In this document: piece by piece, positions 10,770-23,967 of the stretch
Layout of the letters: every line of letters starts with the position of its first letter
Numbering within the stretch: position 1 is the first letter of the stretch
DNA from: Blastomyces gilchristii SLH14081
Lineage: Eukaryota; Ascomycota; Eurotiomycetes; Onygenales; Ajellomycetaceae
DNA: 64,000 nt
Direction: 5' to 3'
NCBI RefSeq assembly: GCF_000003855.2
Contig: NW_003101681.1
Location: forward strand, 5,987,707-6,051,706
Position numbers and translations under genes: made by a program
The notes under the pieces: model-generated
Told to the model about the DNA's origin: nothing
Database searches by the model: none
What the model saw: only the letters and a program-made list of their open reading frames with translations

Positions 10770-13700
10770 ATCTTCATAATCTCCTTTCAATGCATATATT
10801 TCAACATTTCAAGTGATTTAGTAAGCTCATTCACTGTGTTCTCAGCAGATGGAACATATCAGATAGATATCTCATTCTTGCAGACAAGATTCTGAAGAAT
10901 GTGAAAACAGACCTCTATATGCTTCAAGCGGTGTGAAATTGCTTTGAAAGAGGATAGCTCTATGACAGACTTATTATCAGCATGAATTGTATAAGCCAGA
11001 CAATTGACTGTGATGGGAATAGAATGATCATCGGCATTCAGATTGTTGAGGTGAGATGGGATGAAGTCAGCATCTTCTAGAAGCTCTCAGAGACAGACAA
11101 GCTCATATGCAGCCTCAGAGAATGCAATATATTCAGCCTCTGTTGATGACTTAGAGACCTCTGTTTACCAGCAGCTCCGCCATGCAACAGGGCCACCTGC
11201 CATGTAGATGATATAACCGGTGGTTGAACAGGATTCTGGATCCCTACCGGCTCAATCGGCATCTGTGTATGCTACAGGTTCAATTTCAGCACCTCTGTGA
11301 TAGGTTATACCCTCATTGATTGAACTCTGTAGATATCAGAGTGTACACTTGTATGCAGCTCAGTTCTTTGATGTAGATCAGGAGCTGAATTATTCAAGGA
11401 ATCCTGCAATGAAGCTCATATCAGAACATGTATTGAATGCAAGATATTGCAGAGATTCAATACCAGATTGATAGAACTGTAGAATAAATTCTGCTGTGGA
11501 TGCAATCAGTTTCTCATCATCATTCATGAAATTGACATTCTTCTTCATAGAAGTGAATGTAGAATGACAGTCATTCATTGAGAACTTCTTCAGAAGATTC
11601 CTTATAAAGAGGAATTGAGACAATGTTAATGAAGTTGAATCTCTATCAATCTTCATTTCTAGATAGCAGTTGAAATCCTCTATATTCTTGATCTCATAAT
11701 TAGCAGCAATTTCAGCTTTGACCCAGTTCAGATCTTTGATTTTCAGACTGTAGAGACAGACATCATTCACATAGATAATTATATAGACCTGTCTTTCATC
11801 ATGAATAAATAGTTCAGTATTATAGAGACTGACACAGAAGTCTGAGTGTAATAGCATCTTTCACAGCTTCTCATATCATAAGAGTGCTGCCTGCTTAAGA
11901 CTGTAGAGTCTCTGTATCAACTCACATACAAGATTATCATAGTCTTCATGAAATTCTGTGAGTTGATTCATATATATCTGTTCATCAGCAGGCAGTTGAG
12001 CATTTAAAAATGCAGTCATCATACCAATCTGCAGAACATATCATTCTCAGGATGCTGAGATTATCATGAGAGCTCATGAGATGAATACAGAGACAACAGA
12101 TGTAAAGATTCTTGAGTAATTGACTCTCTTCTGTTGAAGATTTCTACAGACAATTCAGTGGGTCTTATAGCAGATAACATCACTCATATTATTGAACTTT
12201 TTGTCAAATACTCATTGACTGTGGAGGACACTCATTTGTGATGTTCTCTCAATCAGTTGTCAGGTCTCTATCTGTTTCAAACAGTTGATCTCTTTAACAC
12301 AGGCCTTATAATAATACTTTCATTTCATGAAAGCTTTGACATGTGTGAGGTTTTTCAGGATTGAAAGTGCAGCAATCTCAGAATCAATGAATAGGTCTTC
12401 AAGACTGTTTCTCACTGAAGATTTCCTCACTGTTGATTCCCTCACTATAGTGATATCTCTTGTAGATGTCAGAGGATCATCAGATTCAACTGTGAATTCT
12501 GAGAAGTTCAGTGTATTCTGCACTAAAAAGGTAGATATTCTCATGGAGATTTCATAGTCAATCCATCAATTATTAGTGAGTATGAGAAATAATGAACACT
12601 CAGGTTGGATTTTCTTATCAATGTATAGATCAGGAATTGCTGCAGTCTCTTGACAGGTCACAGTGAATAGGCCTGGTGTTGCTGAAGGAATCGCCGCAGC
12701 CGCTTTACAGACTGCATTGAGTAGAACCTTCAGGTTGTGTGTTGTAGTCAGTATCAATGAATCAGCAAGATGAAGATCCTCGCGGAAGACAACATCTTTT
12801 GATATGTATAAATGCCTGTTGAAGAGGTCCATCAATCTATAATTGATAAAATCATCATATTTCACAAAAATCAACTCTTTGAAACGGGAAGTCATCTTAT
12901 TGATGAGCTTGAGAACTATCTTCAAGAATGCTTTGCAACCTCATCAGTGAATGCCGCATGCAGAGAGTAGAGCTTCAAGTCAGGCCTCATACAGTGTAAT
13001 CAGCTTTGTATTTTCAGGGCTCTCATACAATATCATTGAGGTTGACATAAGGTTAAGCAGCTCTGTGACTGCAATAACTGCCTCATCTCACATCTTTTCC
13101 AGAGCTGAAGAGTCTATTAATAGTGATTGAAACTTCTCAATGATTAAATCAATTGATCATTCAGATACTTCATCTTGCTGTGAAGTATGAGAAGAAGTCA
13201 GCTTTCATTTTATATCTTCACTGAGTATATATACTGTGACTGCATTTGAATTCAATTCTTCACAATCTGAGTGAATGATTGCAATGCCACATCTCAGCAG
13301 ATTCTTGATAAATTGATTGAAGATTCATAGATATCTCAACATCTCATTCTTGCATTTCAATAGAAATATTCACCTTATACAGGTGATATCATCTGTTATC
13401 ATCATTGCAAGCTTCTTGCTGATGTAAGATGATATATCATTCTCAGTTTCAAGAGTCTCATCATCACTGAATATATTCACCCAAACCTTCAAGGCCTTGC
13501 AGGTGGCATGATGTGATGTGAAATCCTTATAGAAAGTGCATTTCTGTTTAGACTTAATACATGTGATACAGAATGATAATTTCTTCAGACTGATAATAAC
13601 AATATCAAATCACAGGTCTCTGGTCATTTTTAATATACTATTTTCACTGATATGATCAAGTCAATGATGCCACTCATCTATTGAAAGCTGTTTCAGAAGG

Positions 13701-15871
13701 ACTGCAGATAATTGAGATGAAGATGAGATAATAAAGAAATCAGTATCTGAATTCTTGGGATTGATTAACTGTTCAACCTCCTCACGGCTGAAAGGCCTCA
13801 AAGACCCTGCATTTGAATCATAATCTGTTGAGATTGCCTTTGGTTTTGAAACAGCTACATATGCCACTGCTTCATACATTGAGTCATTCATAACCTCATG
13901 AAATATCGGTGAGCTGTTGAATAGAATGTAAATATTATTATGAGACAGATTGATGTAGAAGATATCACTGTTAATAGATGACAGAAACTCAAAGTAGTTC
14001 TCAGCATCAACTTGCATATCACAGTAAATATAGCTCTGATATTTCATAAGCTCAGCAGAGATCAGATTTGCGGATAGTTCTGACATGTAGTATACATGAT
14101 TGAATTCTATCAATCTTTCACTCACTGAGATGAATGCAGTGCTGACACTCTGAACCTTCATAATGGCCTTATTGACCACTTGAACTGTTGAATTATTGAT
14201 TACTATAAGTTCTGAAAATCGTGATCTATCACTCGCTATGTGGCATTCAGCATCACTATCTCATATAGTGAGGAGATTCTTGTGAGATTTCACAAAACAG
14301 GCTGACACATTGATAATCTCTGCAAGGTTTGTCATCTGATAGGTGTCTGATTTATCTGTAATGAATAGTTAAGTTCTATTCTCACTATTGTTCTTTTTCT
14401 TCTTTTTCTTGAATTTCTTGAATTCCTTTATTCTCACAGCATTGTTTATTCTTCAATTATCTGAAGCACTGTCTGAATTGATCAATCAACAGATGTCAAA
14501 GTGAGATCTCTCACATTCAGAACAGATAGATGGATTTCCCAATCTCTGATGATTTCAGAAGCTCTCTAGAGTACTACCATGACCACATTCAGTACAGCCT
14601 TCACAGGCCGAATTCAATGTATTGTTATTGATAGTCATTGTGACTGTTATAGCTGTTGTAGCTGTGTTGACTGCAGAATCTATATTCTGCAGATTCTTTT
14701 TATCTTTTGAAGAATTAAGCTGCGAATGAATTTCCTTCATGAGAAGATCAATATTCAATACCACAGCTGTGGATTTGAAATCCTGTATCTCCTCTATCTT
14801 CTTCTGAACATAATTCCTTCAATTGTTGAGTAGAACTGAGTAGAAGATATCAAATATCCATGCATCTGAGAAGGAAGCATTCAACATCTTTAATTTTGTA
14901 ATGGCGGACCAGAACTTATCAAAGAATGTGTGTAGATTAGTGACCTGTGTGTCATCAAGAGACATGAATTCCAGAACTGTCTCACAGTGTAACTGTGTTT
15001 TGAGGACAGAGTATTCCTATTTAATCACATTTCATAGAGTATAAGCAATCTGATTTTCATCATATTTGGAGAAACATGGTCTGACACCTGCACTCAAGGA
15101 GTTCGAGATGAATGTGTAGAGCCACCGGTTTCTGGCATCTCAGAATGATGCTTATTCATCATCTCTTTGTAGAGGGTTCTGAGTCTGTCATTTCTCTATC
15201 ATATATTAACACTGTGCATCAACCAGTTTCAATTTCATGAAGATGCTTCATGTGATGTAATTGAATGTGTCAGTTAGACTGTTTGATCTCACAGTATTCT
15301 TGACATCTTCCTTGAATTGAGAGATTGTCTTGCCAACACAGCTATTCAGTTCATAAAGATTGAATTTCAACCTTTCATCGAGATTAGGATTTCATGTGGC
15401 TGTACAGGCTGTGAATGTAGTGACAGAATGATTGTTGATATTCTGTGATTAATCTGTAGAGAATCTCTGTTGACAGAGTTTTTTCAGTTGTAGTTCAAGT
15501 TCTAGAACTCTTTGCTTCCCCTTGTTCATCTCAAGTATTATCTTGAGATGCTTTATCTGTTGGTCTGATATTGCCTCGCCTGAATAGTAGATATCTGAGT
15601 GTTTATTATTCTTATCAAGAGAATCAGCATCAAGCTGTTGAGTAGATTGAGGGGCCGGCCTGACCATGTCAGAAGCTGTATTCAAACCAGCTTCAAATTG
15701 AGAGGGTGTTGCAGGGTGTTCTTCAATGAAGCTTTCAAAGACTTCAGGAGAATGTTCACTGACAGAGTGTGAGTGTGAAGAATCATCATCATCATCAACT
15801 GCAACTGATTCAGTGAAAAGAATGCGAGATCGCGAACATGTATGTGAGCGAGATCATATTGAATCTGTCAT
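10770..15871 (-). pseudogene. Copia Gag-Pol, interrupted
   Basis: A start codon lies at 15871-15869. An acidic, Gln-rich Gag follows, with a CCHC-type knuckle (CEGCTECGHG) near 14.6 kb. A protease / pre-integrase part at 14.18-13.66 kb includes VYYMSELSANLISAE. At 12.9-12.6 kb the integrase C-terminal motif NYRLMD with LYISKDVVFREDL is readable. Reverse transcriptase at 11.86-11.39 kb shows YVNDVCLYS (YVDD in active elements; the first Asp is now Asn), LEMKIDRD and SLQYLAFNT. RNase H with NELTKSLE ends near 10.8 kb. Many stop codons; no intact frame longer than about 170 codons. Confidence 0.88.
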
Positions 15872-16120
15872 CTTGATATTCATTTATTGAATCCTAGTCA
15901 ATATCATTCTCTTTTTCTTGCTTTTTTGCAAATGTGATGCATTTTCTACAAGTCTCTTTTTTAAGTGAGTAGTAGTATTATTGATCATCAAGATCTCAAA
16001 CGCATCAATACTGATAGAATAAGACAATTTTAACTCCTGATGAGTGTATCAAATGAAGCAGTAGTTCAAATAGATTATATTGACAAGGAATCCTGAATTG
16101 GCAGTGATTTTTGTGCAAAA

Positions 16121-16134
16121 CGGGTCTCATAACC
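16121..16134 (-). other. Copia primer-binding site, half-tRNA iMet type
   Basis: Directly inside the 5' LTR the minus strand reads GGTTATGAGACCCG. The first nine bases are complementary to the anticodon loop of initiator tRNA-Met (CTCATAACC). Copia and Ty5 elements prime reverse transcription with a tRNA-iMet fragment cut in this loop, so this fits that mechanism rather than priming from a tRNA 3' end. Confidence 0.7.
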
Positions 16135-16230
16135 TGTGAAAGGTGTAAAGCTCATGTGATTGAAAGGTTGCTAGCTTTGTGGGAAGTTATATGGTGGAAG
16201 GATTAGTAAGCCAGATCACGTGACCTGACA
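16135..16230 (-). repeat. Copia 5' LTR, 96 bp
   Basis: Right copy of the LTR pair and the less mutated one: it keeps GGTTGC, GTGGGAAG and CACGTGACC where the left copy has A or T. Confidence 0.9.
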
Positions 16231-16234
16231 GCTC

Positions 16235-16509
16235 TGTGATAAGCAGTGCTTAATTATTTATATAGACTATTTTATTATATTTTATAGCTTTCATTTCTGC
16301 TGAAAGCTCTAATTCTCAGTTATTGATTCTTGACTGATAAACTTATAGAATTTCTATTCTTCTGCTTTAAAGCTTCACTATGTATACATTTAAATATTCA
16401 CTTTAATCACTGATTCTCATACTTTCTCATTCTTTTTCTTCTCTAATGTTTTTCACTTTGTTATATAGAATCTATATATATATATTAATCTATTCAGTGT
16501 AGGCCTGCA
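16235..16509 (+). repeat. LTR-like sequence, related to 63053-63364
   Basis: Begins TGTGATAAG and shares a collinear series of segments with 63053-63364 (TATATAGACTATT, AATTCTCAG, GAATTTCTATTCTT, CTATTCAGTGTAG). The edges look like LTR ends (TG to CA), but no target duplication links the two copies and no internal domain of its own is visible. It could be a solo LTR, or one of a pair around LINE-A. Confidence 0.5.
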
Positions 16510-16659
16510 GTATATATTATCTGTAGTGTATACTAATTATGTATTATACATGTAAATAGATAAATCTTGTCTCATTCTTCTAAGATGAAGATGGGCCGGC
16601 GCCTCTATATATATATATATATACATGCTTATTTGTTTATTGTGGTTGACTTTACAGAA
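16510..16659. other. Unassigned AT-rich stretch with (TA)n run
   Basis: Contains a small unmutated patch GGGCCGGCGCC followed by an (AT)n run at about 16605-16622. No gene seen. The 5' end of LINE-A must lie in or just after it. Confidence 0.4.
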
Positions 16660-16774
16660 GAAAGAAGTAAAAGTCTTAAAAAGAAAGAAGTAGAAGTCTC
16701 AGAATGAAAGAGATAAAAATCTCAGAATGAAAGAAGCAGAAGTCTTAGAAAGAAATAGACAGAAGTCTTAGAAA
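16660..16774 (+). repeat. 23-bp purine-rich tandem repeat upstream of LINE-A ORF1
   Basis: Five consecutive 23-bp units, each close to GAAAGAAGTAGAAGTCTCAG plus three bases. The array ends about 100 bp before ORF1 of LINE-A. LINE-B and LINE-C have an unrelated 5' leader, so LINE-A belongs to a subfamily with a different 5' end, or its leader was replaced. Confidence 0.8.
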
Positions 16775-16876
16775 GAGACAGAAGCTCTGAGAAGTAATAA
16801 GTGAATATACTTTCAGATAGAGAAATAAGAATAGAGTGAAAGAAAAAAGAAGTGAAAGTTCTGAGAAGTAGTAAGA

Positions 16877-18514
16877 ATGAATATTATAGTCTCTTCAAAA
16901 ATACACTCAGTTGATGTGAAGAAAGATGCTTTCTCAAATACTATTTCTGAGATTGAAATTCTGAAGAGAAGAAAGAAAGAAGAAATAGAGAAATAACAAG
17001 TTCATGAAATACAGAAACTTGAAAAAGTACGTAAGATTCTTGAAAAGCAGTGTGTCAGTGCCTGAGTGAGATAAATGAAGAAGTTCTGTTAATTCTTCAT
17101 ACTCAGACTAGACAACTACAAGAAGTGATTAAGTTCAAACTTGGAATTTCAAACACAGTTCTAAAAACATTGAAAATTTCTAATACAATCACTGACTCTT
17201 CAGTTTACTCTTCTTATGTTTCTACTTCTTCTTCTTCTTCTTTAAATTAGAAGAAAACATATGCTTAAGCAGCTGAACCTGCTATCTCTAAACCTGCTGT
17301 CTCTAAATCTGCTAGCTCAAAACCTGCTCAAAATTCTGAGAAAACTGAGAAGAATACTGCTCATACTTCTATTAATAGAAAAGTGAAAAAAAAAAATGCA
17401 AAAAGAGAAAAATCTTCAAATCTTCAGAAATAGAAGACTTATTCTCAAAGACTCAAATCAGAACATCTTACAGAGAAACAAGCTAAACTTAAATCTTATT
17501 TTCAGAATTAGAAATGAAATTAATCAGCAGTTCTTTTCTCAGTTAATAACTGATATTGAAGTTCAAAAATTAGTTATAGCTTCAATTGAGTCATTCTTCT
17601 TTGAAAACTTTATCATTCTGACTACAATGTCTGAATTCAGTGCAGAATTTCTTATTCAGAATGAGAATCTCTGAAAATTAGTAGTAGAATCTCTGTTAAA
17701 CATAACAATTCTATCTGAGAGAGATAAAAAGTAAGACAAATTCATTCTTCATAATATTTCAGTTGAAATCTTTGACTGTGAGAAAGAAATACTACTTCTC
17801 AAAAATGAATTAGAAGAATACAATTCTATTCAACTGAGAAAAGAGTCTATATGACTTAATTCAATTGAGTTCAGACAGAGCAGAAGAAATGCCTCTATTC
17901 TAGTATATATAAAGACACTTAAACAATCAAGAATCTCTGAAGTAAGAGTAGCAGATTTGAAAATGAGAGTTCATGAATACAAAGACTCAAGAATGAATCT
18001 CAAAGCTCAAACACAGTGTTTAAAGTGTCAAAGATATGAATACTTTGTAATCTCTTATTTCAGAGACTTAAAATGCACATTCTGTGCTAGAGATTACAAA
18101 ACTAGTGAGCATAAATATGAAACATGCTTAAAAAGAGATGAAATATGTTAATATACTCTGCTTAAGTGCTTCAATTGCAAAGAAAAACATGTATCTAGCT
18201 TAAAAGAATGTGTATTTACATCAAGAACTCAGAAGAACTGAAGAAAATATGAAGCTTAAAGTGAATCTAAAACTGAAGAGAAAAGTCAACCTAGTAAATC
18301 TACAACTGTAAGCTTAAAAAGAAGAAACTCTCAACTATCTAGATCTTCAAACTTCAACTCTTCAGTTAAATGTGAATAAAATTTGAATTCTCAAACTTCT
18401 GTTAAGATTAGAGAATTGAGAAATGACTCTGATAATAAACTAGATATAATGCAAGCAGTTGAGATTTCTACTTTTCAAAATAGTTATAATCTACTATCTG
18501 ATAATAGTGATTAA
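16877..18514 (+). pseudogene. LINE-A ORF1 (Gag-like, zinc knuckles), interrupted
   Basis: ATG at 16877, stop at 18512-18514. N-terminal Lys/Glu-rich coiled-coil-like part, a Ser/Thr-rich middle, then a cysteine/histidine series from about 18018 (CLKCQRYEYF, CTFCARDYKTSEHKYETC, CFNCKEKHVS) typical of the RNA-binding ORF1 protein of Tad/I-type LINEs. Several Gln codons have become TAA or TAG. Confidence 0.8.
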
Positions 18515-18543
18515 ATTCTACTTGATCTCTACTCTCTTTTAGT

Positions 18544-21500
18544 ATGAATATATAATAAAAATAATAAAAAAAGTTTAAAAACTCTTCAAAAATCACATTT
18601 ATTTAAAATAATGTGAATAGAAACTCAAATTGTATCTATTCTTGTCTTCAAATTACATTTGAATAAAAAGTTGATTTTATACTGCTTCAGAAATCAAACT
18701 TTAATACTGAGTAAAAATATATCATTTCTGATTCAAGCTACTTCTACTTTCTATCTCAAAAGTCTGAGATAAAGTCAAGAGTAGTAATCTATGAAAGAAA
18801 GAGATCAAGATATTAATTTAATTTAAGATTTAATATCATATCTGACCCTGATATTCTGATGAGTGATATTATAGATAAAGAGAATCAGTTTGATTCTATA
18901 CAGCTTATAAATATCTATAATGAAAAGTTATTGAAGAAAAATAACAATATCTGAACACTTAATAGAGAATTTCTGAATATAACTTTATTAAGAAACTCTA
19001 TAATTGCAGAAGATTTCAATGCATATTATCTCTGATAGAATTCAGAATGCAAAGAAGCAGTAAGAGTAGATAATTCAATTAAATAAATCTTTAGATATTC
19101 AATAGATCTAGTTAACAAGTCTAATCAATAAACATTCTTTAGAAAAGACATGAAATAGAAATCTATTATAGATTTAATCTTCATATCATAAAATCTAATG
19201 AAAATAGAACTTGTAAACTGATTTATTAATTCAAATGAGACATCAGAATCAGATTATAAGATTATTCAATTTAATATTGAACTGAGTGAAAAATAAATAA
19301 GTGAAAACTCTCTTCTCTTTAATGAGTTTAACTTTGAAAAAGCTGATTGAAAAGCAGTTATAGAAAGTATAAAACTGTTAAAATCTGAAAAGTAGAGTGA
19401 GCTATATTGAAATCCTGATCAAGATATCTCAGATAAAATGCTTAAGAATAGAGTGAAGCTCATTACATCTATTATTCTAACAAGTGTTAGAGATAATATT
19501 TTAAAGAGAAAGTCTTCTGAGTATTTCAAATCTTGATAAAATGAGAATATCATATCTAAAAGAAAACAATTAGCTACTGCTAGAAGAGATTGAAAGAATG
19601 ATATAATATCTGATAAAGAGTTCAAAGCTGTTAGAAATGAATATTTTTCAGATATTAAAAGAGTTAAAACAGACTGCTGAAATAAATTTCTTAAAGAAGT
19701 ATAAGAAAAGAAAGTTTTTAAAGCTTTTAACTATACTAAAACAAGAAGTGTAGCAAAACTTCCAGCTCTAGAATATGAGTTTCAGAATAAATCATATACA
19801 GTAAATTCTTTTAAGAAAAAGTATTAAGCTTTTATAAGAATTCTCATTCAAAACTCATCAGATTAAGATTCAGAGAAAGAGAATATATTACTTCATAACT
19901 ATATTGATAAAAATGACTGAGAATGATCTGAGCTTATATAAGATGAATTAAAGTTAGCTATCTTCTCAAGTTCAGTTAAAACTGCTGTAGGGCCTGATTC
20001 AATTAATCACTTGATTATTTAAAATACATACTTCTACTTAAAGAATGAATATTTTGAGCTCTTTTTCAATCTCTTGAAAAATGAATATCATTCTGAATAC
20101 TAAAGAGAAGTCACTGAAGTGATTCTTATAAAATCTAATAGAAAAACTTCAATTTCTAAGTTATATAGAATAATATCTCTATTGAACTGTTCAGAAAAGG
20201 TTTTAGAAAAAATAATAGCTACTCAACTATCTTTTATAAGCTCTATTAGTAATTGTCTTTTATTCAGTGAATAAATGAGAGATAGAAAATAATGTTCTGT
20301 AATTGACACTGTTCTCTCAGTTATTTATAATATTTAAATAGCAAAGTATGAAGATCTGATCTTAACTGCAGTTTTTATTGATATAAAAGAAGTATTTAAT
20401 CATGTTTCAATGTTAAAGTTAATTCAGACTTTGAAGATGTTAAAACTGTTACTTTCTCTAATAAAATGAATTAACTGTTTTATATCTAAAAGAATCATAT
20501 AACTTTTCTTTGATAGAATGAAATAAGACAAGACTGAGATAAAAATAGAAGTACTATAAGAATCTTCAATCTCACTTATTTTATTTATAATATACACTGC
20601 ATATCTATTCAAAAATAGAAATATGAGAATAGTGTGATCTCTGAGTTATATGAATAATATTAATCTAGTCTACAGCTCAAAAATTATCAAAGAGAATTTA
20701 AAAGTAATTGAAAAAGCTGTAAAGAAAATCTTTGTTAGAGTAGATATCAATCAAATTTAATTTAATATGAATAAAACTGAGTTAATTCATTTCTTTTCTA
20801 GATTCAATGAGAAAGAACTATCTCTAACTCTTCTAAATAGAGAGATTAAACTCAGTGTAAATGTCAAATAATTAGAAGTATGATTAAACTCTAAGTTGAA
20901 TTTTAAATATTATATTCAACAAAGAACTGTCAAGACAGAAAGACTATTGAATAACATAATCAGACTATCAAATACAGAGAGAGGTCTATTCTTCCAGGCT
21001 ATGAGACAGTTATATATAGTCTGTATTATCTCAGTAGCTGATTATAAAGTTCAAGTTTAATGAAATAATCAAGAGAATTTCACTGAACTCTTTCAAAGTC
21101 TGTAAAACAGAGTCTTGAGAAGAATTCTGAGAGTATTCAAATCATCTTTCATTAAAACAATGAAAATTGAAGGTTCAATTCTCTCTTCTGCTATTAGATT
21201 TGAAAAGGCCTGTATAAACTATACTCTGAGAGTTATAAAGATGAGCTTAAATTATATAATCAGAGAAAGAGTCTCTTCTTCATTTTTATTAATTAACTCT
21301 GGAAATGAACTGAATTGAAATAGATTTCTTGATTGAAATGAAAATAATTCTTCAAAGAAAATGTCTTCTCAACTGTACAGACTATACTCACTGATTAAAA
21401 ATCAATTTTCTGCTTTAAATATTGAAAAAGTTGATCATGAGAAGATATCTCTCTAAAGAGAAAGACTTGAATCTCTTATAGACTTATAAATAAGTGAACT

Positions 21501-21968
21501 ATCTAAGAAGAAAGAATATGAACAGCATTTAAAGAGAATTTCTACAATTAATATAGAAGACTCTATTCTGATTTATTCAGATAACTTCAAAAATGAGAAT
21601 TTGAATAAATTAGACATAGACATTGCTTATACTGAAGATAATATTAATTTTATCTCAGATTTCTAGAATTTTGACTGTGAATCTGAAGTCTTTAATACTG
21701 AACTATTTATAATAGTGAAAGCTTTCAAACTCATTAAAATAAAATCTTATAAAAGAGGAAATAGTTTGAAAGAGACATGAATATTCTCTAATAGTCAAGC
21801 TGCTTTAAAAAGACTTAGAAATAGTCAGATTTATAATAGTCAAATAAATCTTGAACTGATCTTAAACTCTGTTTTAAAAATTTAAAAGAGAAGAATATTA
21901 AAGCTGATAATTCATCTACACTAAGTTCCTGCTTATATGAATATTCATGATAATGAATTGACTGATTC
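18544..21968 (+). pseudogene. LINE-A ORF2 (endonuclease, reverse transcriptase), 5' part
   Basis: Starts 30 bp after ORF1. An apurinic-type endonuclease (IIAEDFNA, in which GD has become ED), reverse transcriptase (GPDSINHLII, SYMNN in place of YxDD) and the start of RNase H (LIYSDN) can be read through many stops. It is interrupted at 21968 by gypsy-1 and resumes at 62162. Confidence 0.82.
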
Positions 21969-22226
21969 TGTAAGAATAAGTGCTCGCAGGCGATTATTCG
22001 GGTGTTTGCAGCTTGGCGTGATATGTGCTGTTAACTACTAGAAGTATTCATGATAGAGAGATAAAATGTAGAGATCAAATGTATATTAGCATTCAAGCTG
22101 AGTTATGAATAGTATTCATGAACTTCAGTCTATATAGTTGTGTGTAGTCAAGAGCTGGTAACTCTATTAATTATATGAGAGATAGAAATAGAGATAAAGA
22201 ATTCACAGAGAGTGAAATTTCTTACA
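21969..22226 (-). repeat. Gypsy-1 3' LTR, 258 bp
   Basis: Same length as the copy at 61899-62156. Its first 60 bp keep GC-rich motifs (GCTCGCAGGCG, CGGGTG) that are mutated in the other copy, while its end is the more mutated one. Confidence 0.9.
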
Positions 22227-23044
22227 TACTTCTCTCTCTCTAAGACTTTGTCTGTAAAGTCTTTCACTGAGTGACTTCATAAAATCAGCTTAGCACTGTA
22301 GTGATACTAACTAAAAATTCTTCACATCTATAAAAAAAACCTCAGTGAGAAAAAATCTCTTATTATTATAAAGAGAAAAGAGTCTATCACTCAGTTTCTT
22401 ATTTTATAAGATTCTTTGTAATTTACAGATTCTTCTCTGACTATCACACAGATTCATCTCATATCTTTTATATAGAAGAATTTCACTTAACTCTCAATTA
22501 TTTTCATGAAGTTCTTATGTAATTATTACACAGATTCATCTCATAGATAAATCACTCTCTGTGAGATCACTCTTATTAAAGAGAAGTATTTATAAGTTAA
22601 TCTTTTACTTATTCTTATAAATCATTGTTCTTTGACACTGTAGAATTGTGAGGAATTTTTCATTCTTTTATTAACTCTGTAGAATTGTAGAATCAAGATA
22701 TTTATAGTCTGTAATCACTCTTTATAGTCATATAGAAAGATTCAGACCTGTAATTTATAATCACTCTTTATTTACTAGAGTAATCTGACTGTTCTATGAA
22801 ATCACTTATAGTGTAGATAAATCTCTTTAGAGTAGTATAAATATCTCAGATCTGTCTGTAGAACTTCATCTTCTTTTCTCTTTTTCTATAACAGCTCTTA
22901 TTCTTATAAACTGTGAGTATTCTCATTCATCTGTAAAGTGTTTTCACTTAGATAATAGAGAGAGAGTGTTTCTGACAATATCTATATATTAATTCAAGAA
23001 CTTCTCAAGAATAAAAATTTTTCAATTTCAATATCTTTATAACA

Positions 23045-23353
23045 ATGTCTGACTACTACTAAGCTTCTTGTAAGTGTCTCTGTGACTTCTCTGATCACTT
23101 TTTACTGACTGATGAAGCAGAAATACTACTACTTATAATAATGACTTCATCTCTCTCAGTCTCATCATCACATCTGATCTTCAGATCAGTGATTAATTTC
23201 ATGTCTTTCTCAGATCAGTTTCTGACTTTAAGCAGTAGAGTTCTACTCTTTGCTATAAGTCTTTCTATAAGTAATTTCTTACAGATTCTAGCTAATAGTT
23301 CTTGTAAAGCTTCTAATATTATCAGTGTCTTCTATAGCTCTGTGAGTCTATAA
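23045..23353 (+). pseudogene. Opposite-strand ORF in gypsy-1 3' region
   Basis: Plus-strand frame starting MSDYY, with one TAA (probably a former CAA) and then about 97 codons, including a cysteine cluster SCKCLC. It lies between the 3' LTR and integrase of gypsy-1, on the strand opposite to Gag-Pol. No family recognised. Composition bias could produce such a frame by chance. Confidence 0.35.
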
Positions 23354-23434
23354 TCACTCTCTCTCTTCTCACACAATCTCTGATCAGGCATATATAAATA
23401 TGCTTAGATTCTCTATCAACAGTTCTCATGCTAT

Positions 23435-23967
23435 TGTAATGTGATGGAACTGAAGCAGTGACTAGTCAGTGACATCATGTAGAAGTAGTTGTTTAAGAAG
23501 CTGTATAAGTGAGCTTGACTATCTTGCTTAAATAGTGAGCTCATAGACTACAGAGTTATTGTGAGAATATCACAGATATGATACTTAGTATACTAAGAAG
23601 ATTGTTTAAGAAATGCAGTAACTCTTGCATATATTTCAGTAAAAGAAAAACAAATCACTAGCTTCTTTGATAAGAAGTCAGCATCTAGCTATTCTATATG
23701 GATAATAGATGAATACTCTTCTCTTATTTCATAAGCAAGAATAGTCAGAGTAATATCTCAGCAGTGTCTTACTACTAAGAAAGAGTAATCTGCTGATCTT
23801 ATATAGAAGTGAGGTTCTTATATTCATTAATCAGATCTTTCTATGATATATTTGAATAATGTCATAGAGTGATTGAAAACTGATTTGAATAGAATAAAAT
23901 TATTCACATGAAAGTGATGAGCTGTGTGAAATCACAGCAGAGTCTTGACATGACTGAGAGTATGATA
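23435..23967 (-). repeat. Gypsy-2 3' LTR, 533 bp
   Basis: Intact left LTR, ending GAGTATGATA, the mutated form of GAGCGTGACA in the other copy. It supplies the empty site for LINE-B: CTTGCATATATTTCAG is uninterrupted here near 23616. Confidence 0.88.

Larger units (their letters stand above)
10530..16230 (-). mobile_element. Complete copia-type LTR retrotransposon, minus strand
   Basis: Two 96-bp LTRs (TGTGAAAGG to CCTGACA) bound a 5.7-kb element with a perfect 5-bp target duplication GCTCT (10525-10529 and 16231-16235). In element orientation the order is gag, zinc knuckle, GAG-pre-integrase, integrase, reverse transcriptase, RNase H, which is copia order. A purine tract (GTGAGGG) abuts the 3' LTR. 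The reading frames are interrupted, so it cannot move by itself. It is inserted in older repeat DNA. Confidence 0.92.
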
